64,000 bases of DNA, taken from positions 186,001-250,000 of the forward strand of contig NZ_FZOD01000006.1 in assembly GCF_900188345.1 (NCBI RefSeq), read 5' to 3'. Shown here one piece after another: positions 8,946 to 16,403 of this stretch (positions are counted from its first letter, which is position 1; each line of letters begins with the position of its first letter). The position numbers were made by a program, and so were the translations under genes. The notes below the pieces were generated by a model, which searched no databases, was not told the origin of the DNA, and saw nothing but the letters and a program-made list of their open reading frames with translations. The stretch comes from Streptosporangium subroseum (lineage in GTDB: Bacteria; Actinomycetota; Actinomycetes; Streptosporangiales; Streptosporangiaceae).

Positions 8946-9511
8946 TGCAGGCCGTCCCCCTTGGCGTCGGCCTTGGCCAGCCCGCCGAGGCGGCTGTGCA
9001 CGCGGCCACGGCTGGCCAGGGCCACGATGACGACGATCTCGTCAGGCCGGGGGCCGTCGGGCACGGACACCGTGACGGTGTCGTAGAACTCGCGGACGAA
9101 CAGTGCCTTCTTGTAGGCCAGCGGGATGTCGATCGTCGTTCCGGCGGCGGCGACCTTGGTGTTGGAGGTGACCCAGGTGTTGCCGCCGATCCCGTCCCGC
9201 AGCGCGTCGCCGAACGGGGTCGTCAGGCAGGCGACGCCGTGCTCCTGCTCGCCCGAGACTCCGACGATGGCGCCCTTGCCGCAGCTCTCCGCCTCGACGC
9301 CGAGCGCCTCCTTGGCCCGGGTGACGAGCTCGACGGCCAGTTTGCCGGACGGCTCGGTGAGCTCGTCCAGCGTCTCCGACCAGCGGCCCGCGTACGGGTT
9401 GGCGATCACCGCGGCCACGGCGGCCTTGCGCAGCGGCGGATTCACCTGTGGTCCTCCGTCGTCCGCGATCTCTTCGACGACCGTCAGCCACTTACGGACG
9501 TGCAGCTCCAT
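8942..9511 (-). CDS. DUF1185 ('amino acid synthesis', PF06684-type) protein
   Basis: A 189-residue protein starting MELHVRKWLTVVEEI with GGP(Q)VNPPLRKAAVAAVIANPYAGRW and CGKGAIVGVSGEQEHG, typical of the DUF1185 family. Despite its family name, no reaction is established as far as I know. ATG at 9511 follows AGGAAAG closely; an in-frame TTG 21 bp upstream is less likely. It is the first gene of the seven-gene minus-strand operon and is coupled to the amidohydrolase by an ATGA overlap, so the two probably act together. An operator-like site lies 29 bp upstream. Confidence 0.75.
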   Translation of the reverse strand: MELHVRKWLTVVEEIADDGGPQVNPPLRKAAVAAVIANPYAGRWSETLDELTEPSGKLAVELVTRAKEALGVEAESCGKGAIVGVSGEQEHGVACLTTPFGDALRDGIGGNTWVTSNTKVAAAGTTIDIPLAYKKALFVREFYDTVTVSVPDGPRPDEIVVIVALASRGRVHSRLGGLAKADAKGDGLQ

Positions 9512-9539
9512 CTTTCCTGCCTTCTCGATCAAAACTATA

Positions 9540-9553
9540 AACTGTATTCACTT
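9540..9553. promoter_or_regulatory. Regulon operator copy 1 (catabolic operon promoter)
   Basis: AACTGTATTCACTT, one of five copies of AACTGTATACACTT in the island. On the minus strand it contains TACAGT, a plausible -10 hexamer for the DUF1185-to-extradiol operon. No clear -35 is seen. Confidence 0.65.
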
Positions 9554-9559
9554 ACTCTA

Positions 9560-11002
9560 CTAAAGCGTTCCGAGCTCGCCGACCGGGACCCGCTTCACGC
9601 GCCAGGCCAGCAGGGCGGCCAGGGTGGTACAGGCCCCGCAGACCAGGAAGGCGGCGGTGTAGGTGCCGCTCGCCGGGAGCTGGGTTCCGGGCAACGTGTT
9701 CGTGGAGAAGAACACCCCGACGACGGTGCTGCCCAGGGAGTTGCCGACCGCGTACAGGATGGCCGTCACCCCGAGCGCGACTCCCGACTGGGACGGCGGT
9801 ACGGCCTGGAGCACGATGATCTGCGCGGCGGCGAGTCCCATCGTGTTGCCGAGCGCGTAGATGGCCAGGCTCACCATCATCGTGGCGGGAATGCTGTGTG
9901 TCGCGGCCAGCGCGAAGTAGGCGACGCTGCAGCACAGCACGCTCACCGAGGCGGCGCCGGCGAAGCCGATCCGTCTGCCGATCGGCTGGAGCGCCCACGC
10001 CGCGGCCAGCCCGCCGATCCCCACCGGTATGGCGAACAGGCAGGCCTGGAGCGGGGTCCACCCGAAGCCGTACCCCGCCACCTGCGGGTTGGTCTGTGCG
10101 AACCGGGTGACCGCCGAGATCGCTCCGTAGATGCCGAACGCGATCAGGAAGACGACCAGGGTGGGCAGGCGGGTCGCCGCGTGCGTGATCACCGTCAGGT
10201 CGACGAGCGGGTGCGTGGAGCGTCGTTCCACCAGCACCCACAGGCCGAGGAGGACCAGCCCGCCGATGATCAGGACGAGGACCTCGGGGGAGCTCCAGCC
10301 CCAGGTCGGGCCCTTGCTGGTGCCCAGCAGGAAGCTCACCAGGCTCAACCCGAGCAGCAGCGCGCCCGGCAGGTCGAACCCGCCCTCCGCCCGGTACGGA
10401 GACTCACGCAGCACCAGCAGCGTGCTCGCCAGGCCCAGTGCCAGCGTCACCGCGGCCAGCCAGAAGTAGACGTGGTAGTCGTGTCCGACGCCCCCGACCA
10501 GCCCGCCGACCAGCAGGCCGCCGGCCACACCCACGCTGTTGCCCGCGTGGATCGTGACGATGGTCCGGCGGGCGCGCTTCGGGTGCATCGTGTCGTTGGC
10601 GATCGCCTCGGGCAGGGCGAGCATCGGCGCCTGGGCGCCCATCAGCGCTCGCGCGACGAAGAGCATGACGATGTCGTGGGTCAGCGCGCCGAGCAGCGCC
10701 CCCACCAGCGCCAGGCTCAGGCAGACGACCATGATGCGGCGCTTTCCGAGCAGGTCGGCCAGCCGCGTGAAGACGGCGAGACCGATCGCGCCCGCCAGGA
10801 GCTCGGCGGTGAGCACCCAGGCCACGTCGCCGGGGGAGAGGCCGAGTTGCCTGCCGATGGCGGGCAGCATCGGAACGATGCCCACCTGGAGGAGCAGGAC
10901 GGTGAAGCCGAGATACGACAGCACGCCGACCGCGGCGTTGCCGTTCGACTCGGTGACCGAGGGGGATGAGGGGACAGGGGACGGGGAAGCCATCGTGGCC
11001 AT
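9560..11002 (-). CDS. MFS transporter, DHA2-like
   Basis: Polytopic membrane protein of about 480 residues with roughly 14 hydrophobic segments and the motif-A loop LADLLGKRR between the second and third. The family moves small organic compounds by proton antiport. Start at 11002 (MATMASPS) is chosen because GGAGGG lies 4-5 nt upstream and because the operator and -10 region lie further upstream, excluding longer forms. It has its own operator-bearing promoter and so belongs to the catabolic regulon. It may export a toxic intermediate or take up the substrate; direction is not decidable from the sequence. Confidence 0.88.
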   Translation of the reverse strand: MATMASPSPVPSSPSVTESNGNAAVGVLSYLGFTVLLLQVGIVPMLPAIGRQLGLSPGDVAWVLTAELLAGAIGLAVFTRLADLLGKRRIMVVCLSLALVGALLGALTHDIVMLFVARALMGAQAPMLALPEAIANDTMHPKRARRTIVTIHAGNSVGVAGGLLVGGLVGGVGHDYHVYFWLAAVTLALGLASTLLVLRESPYRAEGGFDLPGALLLGLSLVSFLLGTSKGPTWGWSSPEVLVLIIGGLVLLGLWVLVERRSTHPLVDLTVITHAATRLPTLVVFLIAFGIYGAISAVTRFAQTNPQVAGYGFGWTPLQACLFAIPVGIGGLAAAWALQPIGRRIGFAGAASVSVLCCSVAYFALAATHSIPATMMVSLAIYALGNTMGLAAAQIIVLQAVPPSQSGVALGVTAILYAVGNSLGSTVVGVFFSTNTLPGTQLPASGTYTAAFLVCGACTTLAALLAWRVKRVPVGELGTL

Positions 11003-11050
11003 TGACCCTCCAGGGGGTGACGGGCACCGAAGCATGTTCTGAATTACGGA

Positions 11051-11079
11051 AACTGTATCCACTTTTTAGGTCGCGTCAA
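11051..11079 (-). promoter_or_regulatory. MFS promoter with operator copy 2
   Basis: On the minus strand TTGACG (11079-11074) and TACAGT (11057-11052) are separated by 16 bp, a good sigma-70-type promoter. The operator copy AACTGTATCCACTT (11051-11064, + strand) covers the -10 box, a layout expected for repression. Confidence 0.75.
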
Positions 11080-11144
11080 TGGGCAGTTTGCACTCGTATG
11101 GATGCCCCCGTCCCCGAAGGCCTTGCGGGAAGACCTCTGCGTCG

Positions 11145-11906
11145 TCAGGGCATCAGCAGGCCGCCGTTGACCTGGACGACCTGGCCCGTCATGTATTCGC
11201 TGTCCTGTCCGAGGAGGAACATGACCGGGCCGACGACGTCGCCGACCTCGCCCACCCGCCCCATCGGAATCGCCCGCGCCCGGTCCGCGGCGCGGGCGCG
11301 GTAGTCGGGGAAGTCGGTGAGCATCGGCGTCTCCACCGGCCCGGGGGCGACCGCGTTCACCCGTACCCCGGCGGCGGCGACCTCCAGGGCCGCCGATTTC
11401 ACCAGGGCCTCCACCCCCGCCTTGGCGGCGGCGTAGTGGGCGCCGTTCGGATATCCCTTGGTCGCCCAGCCGGTGGACATCGCGACGACGCTGCCCCGGC
11501 CGCGGGTGACCATGTGCGGGAGGACGGCCCGCAGCGCGTGGAAGGTCCCGTACAGCGAGATCTCGACCACCCGCCTGAACTCCGCCGGGTCCAGCTCGGT
11601 CACGGGCGCCTCCGAGACCACCCCGGCGGCACAGACCAGATATCCGATGGGGCCGAGCTCGGCGCTCACCCGGGCCACCGCCGCCGCGACGGCCGCCGGG
11701 TCGCGCACGTCGCAGTCCAGGGTGAGCGCCGCACCGCCGGGTCCGGAGGAGCCGGACGCGGCGAGGTCGAGCACGGCGGTCCGGACACCGCGCCCGCTCA
11801 GCGCCGCGACCACGCCCCCGCCGATGCCGCCCGACCCGCCCGTGACGATCGCCACGCCATCGGAAAGCGGTACTGTCAGGCCACTGCCGTCTTCGAGATC
11901 CGTCAT
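11145..11906 (-). CDS. Short-chain dehydrogenase/reductase, candidate dihydrodiol dehydrogenase
   Basis: Classical SDR of 253 residues. It has the TGGSGGIG nucleotide-binding motif (22-29), catalytic Ser144 (AMSTGWA), Tyr158 and Lys162 (HYAAAKAG) and PGPVETPM after the active site. In dioxygenase clusters the NAD-dependent cis-dihydrodiol dehydrogenase is of this family, and it is the only SDR in the island, so it is the natural candidate to turn the cis-diol into a catechol. Overall sequence is also like generic 3-oxoacyl-ACP-reductase-type SDRs. It is divergent from the GntR gene with an operator between them. Confidence 0.85.
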   Translation of the reverse strand: MTDLEDGSGLTVPLSDGVAIVTGGSGGIGGGVVAALSGRGVRTAVLDLAASGSSGPGGAALTLDCDVRDPAAVAAAVARVSAELGPIGYLVCAAGVVSEAPVTELDPAEFRRVVEISLYGTFHALRAVLPHMVTRGRGSVVAMSTGWATKGYPNGAHYAAAKAGVEALVKSAALEVAAAGVRVNAVAPGPVETPMLTDFPDYRARAADRARAIPMGRVGEVGDVVGPVMFLLGQDSEYMTGQVVQVNGGLLMP

Positions 11907-11940
11907 CCCGGAACCCTCATTTCTCTCACGATAACTGCCA

Positions 11941-11954
11941 AGCTGTATACACTA
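11941..11954. promoter_or_regulatory. Regulon operator copy 3 (GntR/SDR divergent region)
   Basis: AGCTGTATACACTA contains the perfect palindrome TGTATACA and lies 6 bp before the GntR start and 34 bp before the SDR start. TACACT (11948-11953) can be the -10 of the regulator. That would place its transcript start at or next to the GTG codon, meaning a leaderless mRNA and autoregulation. Confidence 0.65.
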
Positions 11955-11960
11955 AGTTCC

Positions 11961-12680
11961 GTGGTGAGAAAGAAGACCGTCCTCCCCCTGAGGGTCAGCG
12001 AAGAGCTCCAGCAACGCCGGACGGCACCGGACTACATCGTCGCCGTGCTCCGAGAGGCGATCTACGAGGGATCGCTGGAAGACGGCGCGATCCTCAACCA
12101 GGTCGCGGTCGCCGAGCATTTCGGCGTCTCGCGGGTGCCGGTGCGGGAGGCGATGCGGCAACTCCAGGCGGAGGGGCTGCTCAGCGCCGAGGCGCACCGC
12201 CGTCCGATCGTCCGTCGCCTGACCTTGGAGAGGGTCATGGAGATCTTCGACCTCCGAGCGATGATCGAGGGCTACCTGGTGGAAAAAGCCATGCCGAACA
12301 TCGACGAGAAGGTCATCGCCCAGCTCGCCGGTTTCATCGAGCTCATGCACGAGCCGCTGGACCACAACGCGTGGCTGTCCCTCAACGCGGAGTTCCACCA
12401 GGTGCTGTACGAACCCTCCGATGCGACGACGGCGCTCGAGCTGGCGAATCAGCTGCGCGGGCGGGCCGAGCGTTACCTGCGGATGTGGAGCGAGGGGCAG
12501 GGGATCCACCGCAACGCCGAGGCGACGCGGGAGCACGAGCGGATCCTCGAATACGTCCGCAACGGCGACGTCGCCTCCGCCCGGCGCGAGGTCGAGCAGC
12601 ACATCCTGCACACCCGTGACGAGGCCGTACGGATGTATCGCAACCAGCGCCCCAAGGCCATCGTGGAGCCGGCGGGCTGA
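11961..12680 (+). CDS. GntR-family regulator, FadR (FCD) subfamily
   Basis: Transcription factor of 239 residues. The N-terminal winged helix includes ILNQVAVAEHFGVSRVPVREAMRQLQAEGLL (GntR signature), and an all-helical FCD effector domain begins at EIFDLRAMIEGYL. FCD domains bind carboxylic acids, often with a metal held by Asp and His residues; NAEFHQVL and TREHERIL are in the expected places. GTG at 11961 or 11964 is the start, with no clear Shine-Dalgarno, consistent with a leaderless transcript. Its position in the island and the five shared palindromes make it the likely regulator of the whole cluster. Confidence 0.9.
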   Translation: MVRKKTVLPLRVSEELQQRRTAPDYIVAVLREAIYEGSLEDGAILNQVAVAEHFGVSRVPVREAMRQLQAEGLLSAEAHRRPIVRRLTLERVMEIFDLRAMIEGYLVEKAMPNIDEKVIAQLAGFIELMHEPLDHNAWLSLNAEFHQVLYEPSDATTALELANQLRGRAERYLRMWSEGQGIHRNAEATREHERILEYVRNGDVASARREVEQHILHTRDEAVRMYRNQRPKAIVEPAG

Positions 12681-12722
12681 GTGCCTTGCGGAGGGTGACC
12701 CCCTTTGCGTGCGGGGGCACCG

Positions 12723-12753
12723 TTGCCAACCTCACCCATAAGTGTCTACAGTT
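12723..12753 (+). promoter_or_regulatory. Ferredoxin reductase promoter with operator copy 4
   Basis: TTGCCA (12723-12728) and TACAGT (12747-12752) with an 18-bp spacer. The operator AAGTGTCTACAGTT (12740-12753) covers the -10. The predicted transcript start coincides with the ATG at 12759, so translation is probably leaderless. Confidence 0.7.
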
Positions 12754-12758
12754 TCCAC

Positions 12759-13931
12759 ATGGATTCCGTAGTGGTGGTCGGCGCGTCTCTGGCCGGACTC
12801 CGCGCCGTGGAAGCGTTGCGCGGGGAAGGATACGACGGCCGGATCGTGGTGATCGGTGATGAGGTGCACCCGCCCTACGATCGCCCGCCGCTGTCGAAAG
12901 GACTGCTGACCGGAGCGACCGACCTGTCTGCGGTGACCCTGCGGCAGCGGCCTGATCTCGCGGTCGAATGGCGCCTCGGCGAGCGCGCCGTCGCCCTCCA
13001 CGCCGCCGACCGGGAAGTCCTGCTCGACGGTGGGCGACGCGTTCCCTATGACGGGCTCGTCGTCGCCACGGGGGCGACGGCCCGGCGTCTCCCCGCCGTG
13101 CCGGAAGGCCTCGCCGGAGTCATCACGCTGCGTACTCTCGACGATGCGATCACGCTGAGGCGGGAGCTGGCGGGCAGGCCCTCGGTCGTGATCCTCGGCG
13201 GCGGCTTCATCGGGACCGAGGTGGCGTCCAGCTGCCGAACGCTCGGCCTCGACGTCACGCTGGTCACCGCGGATCCCCTGCTCGCCCGCGCTCTCGGCCC
13301 GCTCTCAGCGGGCGCGGCCGCTCGCGCCGCCGACCACGGGGTCACCGTGGTGCATCCGGCGACCGTCACCGAAGTACGCGGCCACGACCGCGTGCAAGAG
13401 GTCGTCCTCGGTGACGGCCGGACGCTTCCGGCGGACGTGCTCGTCGTGGCGGTAGGCGCGGTGCCGGCGACCGGATGGCTGCGCGACTCGGGAGCCTCGC
13501 TCGACAACGGGCTGATCTGCGACGCCGGGCTCGGCGTCGTCGGCCTGCCCGGGGTGGTCGCCGCCGGCGACGTGGCCCGCTGGCCGCACCCGGCGTTCGG
13601 TGGCGCACCGTTACGCCTCGAACACTGGACGAACGCCGCGGAACAGGCGGTGATCGCGGCCCGGCGGCTGCTGCACGGGACCGCGGCGGGGCCGTGCGCT
13701 CCCGTCCCCTCGTTCTGGAGCGACCAGTTCGGCATCCGGCTGCAAGGGGTCGGCCTCCCCGCGCTCGCCGACGAAACCAGGGTGATCGAGGGAGATCCGG
13801 CGGGCGATCGTTTTGTCGCGGAGTTCTTCCGAACGGGTGAGCTCGTCGGGGCGGTCGTCGCGGGAGCGCCGCGCGCGCTGCTGGCCTATCGGCGCCGGCT
13901 GACCCACCCACAACGTGTTCCGGCCCTGTGA
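12759..13931 (+). CDS. FAD-dependent ferredoxin reductase of the ring-hydroxylating dioxygenase
   Basis: A 390-residue NAD(P)H:ferredoxin oxidoreductase of the BphA4/PhdD-type (pyridine nucleotide-disulfide oxidoreductase fold without the redox disulfide). It has the N-terminal FAD motif VVVGASLAGLRAVEAL, PPYDRPPLSKGLL, a second dinucleotide motif VILGGGFIGTEVASS for NAD(P)H, and VVAAGDVARWPHP near the C-terminal FAD contact. It passes electrons to the [3Fe-4S] ferredoxin encoded at 15928. It is transcribed from its own operator-bearing promoter, ahead of the oxygenase genes and in the same direction. Confidence 0.9.
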   Translation: MDSVVVVGASLAGLRAVEALRGEGYDGRIVVIGDEVHPPYDRPPLSKGLLTGATDLSAVTLRQRPDLAVEWRLGERAVALHAADREVLLDGGRRVPYDGLVVATGATARRLPAVPEGLAGVITLRTLDDAITLRRELAGRPSVVILGGGFIGTEVASSCRTLGLDVTLVTADPLLARALGPLSAGAAARAADHGVTVVHPATVTEVRGHDRVQEVVLGDGRTLPADVLVVAVGAVPATGWLRDSGASLDNGLICDAGLGVVGLPGVVAAGDVARWPHPAFGGAPLRLEHWTNAAEQAVIAARRLLHGTAAGPCAPVPSFWSDQFGIRLQGVGLPALADETRVIEGDPAGDRFVAEFFRTGELVGAVVAGAPRALLAYRRRLTHPQRVPAL

Positions 13932-14008
13932 GCTGGGACGGAGGGGGTCATGAGTGGAATGGACGGGTGACGCGACCGCGTTTCAGTAGCACCCGGCAGA
14001 TGCGATAA

Positions 14009-14022
14009 ACCTGAATACACTT
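14009..14022. promoter_or_regulatory. Regulon operator copy 5 (oxygenase promoter)
   Basis: ACCTGAATACACTT, two mismatches from the island consensus, lies 29 bp before the oxygenase alpha-subunit ATG. TACACT (14016-14021) can serve as the -10. Confidence 0.6.
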
Positions 14023-14051
14023 TTCGACATCTATGACTGCAGGCGACTGAT

Positions 14052-15341
14052 ATGACAACTCTCCCGGAGACCGCTGAGCGACTCCACCAGACCGTTCTGC
14101 CGGAAGAAGGCCTGATCCCGGCATACATACACACCGACCCGGACGTCTACCGGCTGGAGATGCAGCGATTGTTCGGGCGGACCTGGCTCTTCGTCGCGCA
14201 CGAATCGGAGATCCCCGCTCCCGGCGACTTCGTCGTCCGCGACATGGGCGAGGCCAACGTGATCGTCTCACGCGGTGACGACGGCACGGTGCGGGTGTTC
14301 CTCAACTCCTGCCGGCACCGCGGCATGAAGCTCGCATGCGAGGACATGGGCAACGGCCCGTCCTGGCGTTGTCCGTACCACGGTTTCACCTTCCGCAACG
14401 ACGGCTCGTTCCTCGGAGCTCCGTACCAGCGGTTCGCCTACACCGAAGGGCTCGAACGCGACGCGCTCCGGCTCCTCGAGGCCCGCAGCGAGTCCTACAA
14501 GGGGCTGATCTTCGCCACGTGGAACCAGGCCTCCGAGCCGCTTGTCGATTTCCTCGGCTCCATGGCGTGGTATCTCGACATCCTGGTCGGCAGGGCCGAG
14601 TTCGAGGTCGTCGGCACGCCGCAGCGTTGGATCGTTCCGACCGCCTGGAAGCTCCCCGCGGAGAACTTCGCCTCCGACGCCTACCACACCGCCACGACGC
14701 ACGCCTTTCTGGCCAAGCTCGGCCTGGTCAGCGGGGTGGACTTCGGTCGCGTCGGTTATCACGTCGACGCCGGCAACGGCCACGGACTGGGCATCGGGGT
14801 GCAGGAGGACGGACCGTGGTATCCGGCCGAACTCCGCCCGGAGTATGAGCGAAACCTCTCCGCGGACCAGCTCGCGTTGCTGGATCGGATCAAGAACTTT
14901 CACGGCAACGTCTTCCCGAACCTGTCCTTCCTGATTCCCAACGTCATCGAGTTCGGCGGGCGCCGGGTCACCGGCATGACGCTGCGGCAGTGGCAACCGA
15001 TCGGACCGGACCGCATCCAGGCGTGGTCCTGGCACCTGGTGGAGAAGCAGGCGCCCCAGTGGTGGAAGGAGCTGGGACGCAAAGCCTACGTTCAGACCTT
15101 CGGCACCTCCGGAATGCTGGAGCAGGACGACACGGAGAACTGGGAGGCGCAGACGCGCAACTCCCAGGTGGCGCTCACCCTGGAGGAACCGGTTGTGCTG
15201 CACTACGGAATGGGGCTCGATCGCGAGCCGATGAAGGACTTCCCCGGCCTCGGCACCGTCTATGACGGCAAGTTCAACGAGGCGGCGGCCCGCTCCTTCT
15301 ACCGCCGCTGGCTCGACACGGTAGCGGGGGAGGAGAAGTGA
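14052..15341 (+). CDS. Ring-hydroxylating dioxygenase, large (alpha) subunit
   Basis: Catalytic subunit of a Rieske non-haem-iron oxygenase, 429 residues. The Rieske [2Fe-2S] ligands are Cys87-x-His89 and Cys107-x2-His110. The mononuclear iron site has Asp209-x2-His212-x4-His217 (SDAYHTATTH), with the third ligand probably in LEQDDTENW near residue 360. It should add both atoms of O2 to an aromatic ring to give a cis-dihydrodiol. Pairing with a beta subunit, [3Fe-4S] ferredoxin and FAD reductase matches the three-component systems of actinobacterial PAH, biphenyl and phthalate-type dioxygenases. Substrate is not predictable from sequence. Confidence 0.95.
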   Translation: MTTLPETAERLHQTVLPEEGLIPAYIHTDPDVYRLEMQRLFGRTWLFVAHESEIPAPGDFVVRDMGEANVIVSRGDDGTVRVFLNSCRHRGMKLACEDMGNGPSWRCPYHGFTFRNDGSFLGAPYQRFAYTEGLERDALRLLEARSESYKGLIFATWNQASEPLVDFLGSMAWYLDILVGRAEFEVVGTPQRWIVPTAWKLPAENFASDAYHTATTHAFLAKLGLVSGVDFGRVGYHVDAGNGHGLGIGVQEDGPWYPAELRPEYERNLSADQLALLDRIKNFHGNVFPNLSFLIPNVIEFGGRRVTGMTLRQWQPIGPDRIQAWSWHLVEKQAPQWWKELGRKAYVQTFGTSGMLEQDDTENWEAQTRNSQVALTLEEPVVLHYGMGLDREPMKDFPGLGTVYDGKFNEAAARSFYRRWLDTVAGEEK

Positions 15342-15889
15342 CCGCGGTGATCGATCCCGGCCTCCTGGCCGCGTTCCAGCCTGCCGGCCCGGTGCCGTTC
15401 GAGGTACGGCTGGCGGTGCAGGACTTCCTCATCGACGAGGCCGAGCTGCTCGACTCCCGCCGCTTCGACGAGTGGCTGGCGCTGTTCACCGACGACGTGG
15501 AGTATCGCGTCCCCGTACGGATCACCCGTCGCATCGGCAATCCCGACGTGGTGGACGACATCTTCCACTTCGACGAGAACAGGGCGAGCCTCGGCCTGCG
15601 GGTCCGCCGTCTCGGCACCAACGTCGCCTGGGCGGAGGACCCGCCTTCCTTCACCCGGCGGTTCGTCACGAACGTCAGGGTCGCCTGGGGCGAGCGGGAA
15701 GGCGAGCTCGCCATACGCAGCTACCTGCTGCTCTACCGCAGCCGCGGCGACCGCGGCACCCATGACCTGATCTCCGGAGAGCGGCATGACCTGCTGAGGC
15801 TGGAGGCCGATCGGATCGCCATCGCCCGCCGCCGCGTGATCCTCGACCAGTCGACCCTCGGCACGAAAAACCTTGCGATCTTCTTCTGA
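15338..15889 (+). CDS. Ring-hydroxylating dioxygenase, small (beta) subunit
   Basis: A 183-residue protein of the SnoaL/NTF2-like fold typical of dioxygenase beta subunits, with VQDFLIDEAELLDSRRFDEWLALFTDDVEYRVP near the start. It has a structural role in an alpha3beta3 oxygenase. GTG at 15338 overlaps the alpha-subunit stop (GTGA), so the two are translated together. Confidence 0.92.
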   Translation: MTAVIDPGLLAAFQPAGPVPFEVRLAVQDFLIDEAELLDSRRFDEWLALFTDDVEYRVPVRITRRIGNPDVVDDIFHFDENRASLGLRVRRLGTNVAWAEDPPSFTRRFVTNVRVAWGEREGELAIRSYLLLYRSRGDRGTHDLISGERHDLLRLEADRIAIARRRVILDQSTLGTKNLAIFF

Positions 15890-15927
15890 GCCAACTCCCG
15901 ATCAGCACTCTGAAAGTGATCCAGCAC

Positions 15928-16122
15928 ATGCACGTCAAACTCGACACCCAGAACTGCCAGGCCTATGCGAACTGCCTGCTGACGGCTCCCGAGGTCTTCG
16001 ACCTGGACGAGGAATCAGGCATCGCGATCATCCTCCAGGAGAACCCTCCGGAGAATCTCCGGGCCGTCGTGGAAGAGGCCGTCCGCAGCTGTCCCGTCCA
16101 GGCGCTCATCCTTGAGGGCTGA
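15928..16122 (+). CDS. [3Fe-4S] ferredoxin
   Basis: Small electron carrier of 64 residues. The cysteine pattern Cys10-x5-Cys16 ... Cys55-Pro is that of [3Fe-4S] ferredoxins, not the [2Fe-2S] Rieske type used by many proteobacterial dioxygenases. Such [3Fe-4S] proteins serve some actinobacterial dioxygenases (PhdC type) and P450s. It follows the beta subunit by 38 bp and completes the electron chain with the reductase at 12759. The start is ATG 15928; an in-frame GTG at 15916 would add four residues. Confidence 0.9.
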   Translation: MHVKLDTQNCQAYANCLLTAPEVFDLDEESGIAIILQENPPENLRAVVEEAVRSCPVQALILEG

Positions 16123-16403
16123 CCACGATCCCAGCGTGATCGTCGCGTGAGCGACGGGAGAAGCCGGACGTACAGAACGCGCCCACGCCACCCCCGAAGC
16201 CAGATGGGTGGCGGGGCGGGGCCGGTGCCGTCGAACGATCGACGGGGATGAGGTGCTCCTCGACGAAAACCAGCGATCAGCGGCCGATCGTGCTGCCTGG
16301 TTCTGCGGCGAGTCGACCGGTCGGCGCGCGGGTGTAGCGTCTAACCAGGCGAATCGATCATGAAGGGTGCCTGCTGTTGGAGCTGCGAGATACACAGGTG
16401 GAC

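Noticed and set aside
11079-11960. Long N-terminal extension of the GntR regulator
   Set aside because: The frame is open for almost 300 codons upstream, but it is the GC-driven antisense of the SDR gene, contains the operator and promoter, and has no family similarity. The regulator starts at GTG 11961.
12371-12619. Alternative-frame small proteins inside the GntR gene
   Set aside because: They are Arg/Ala-rich shadows with no ribosome site. The GntR frame carries all conserved residues.
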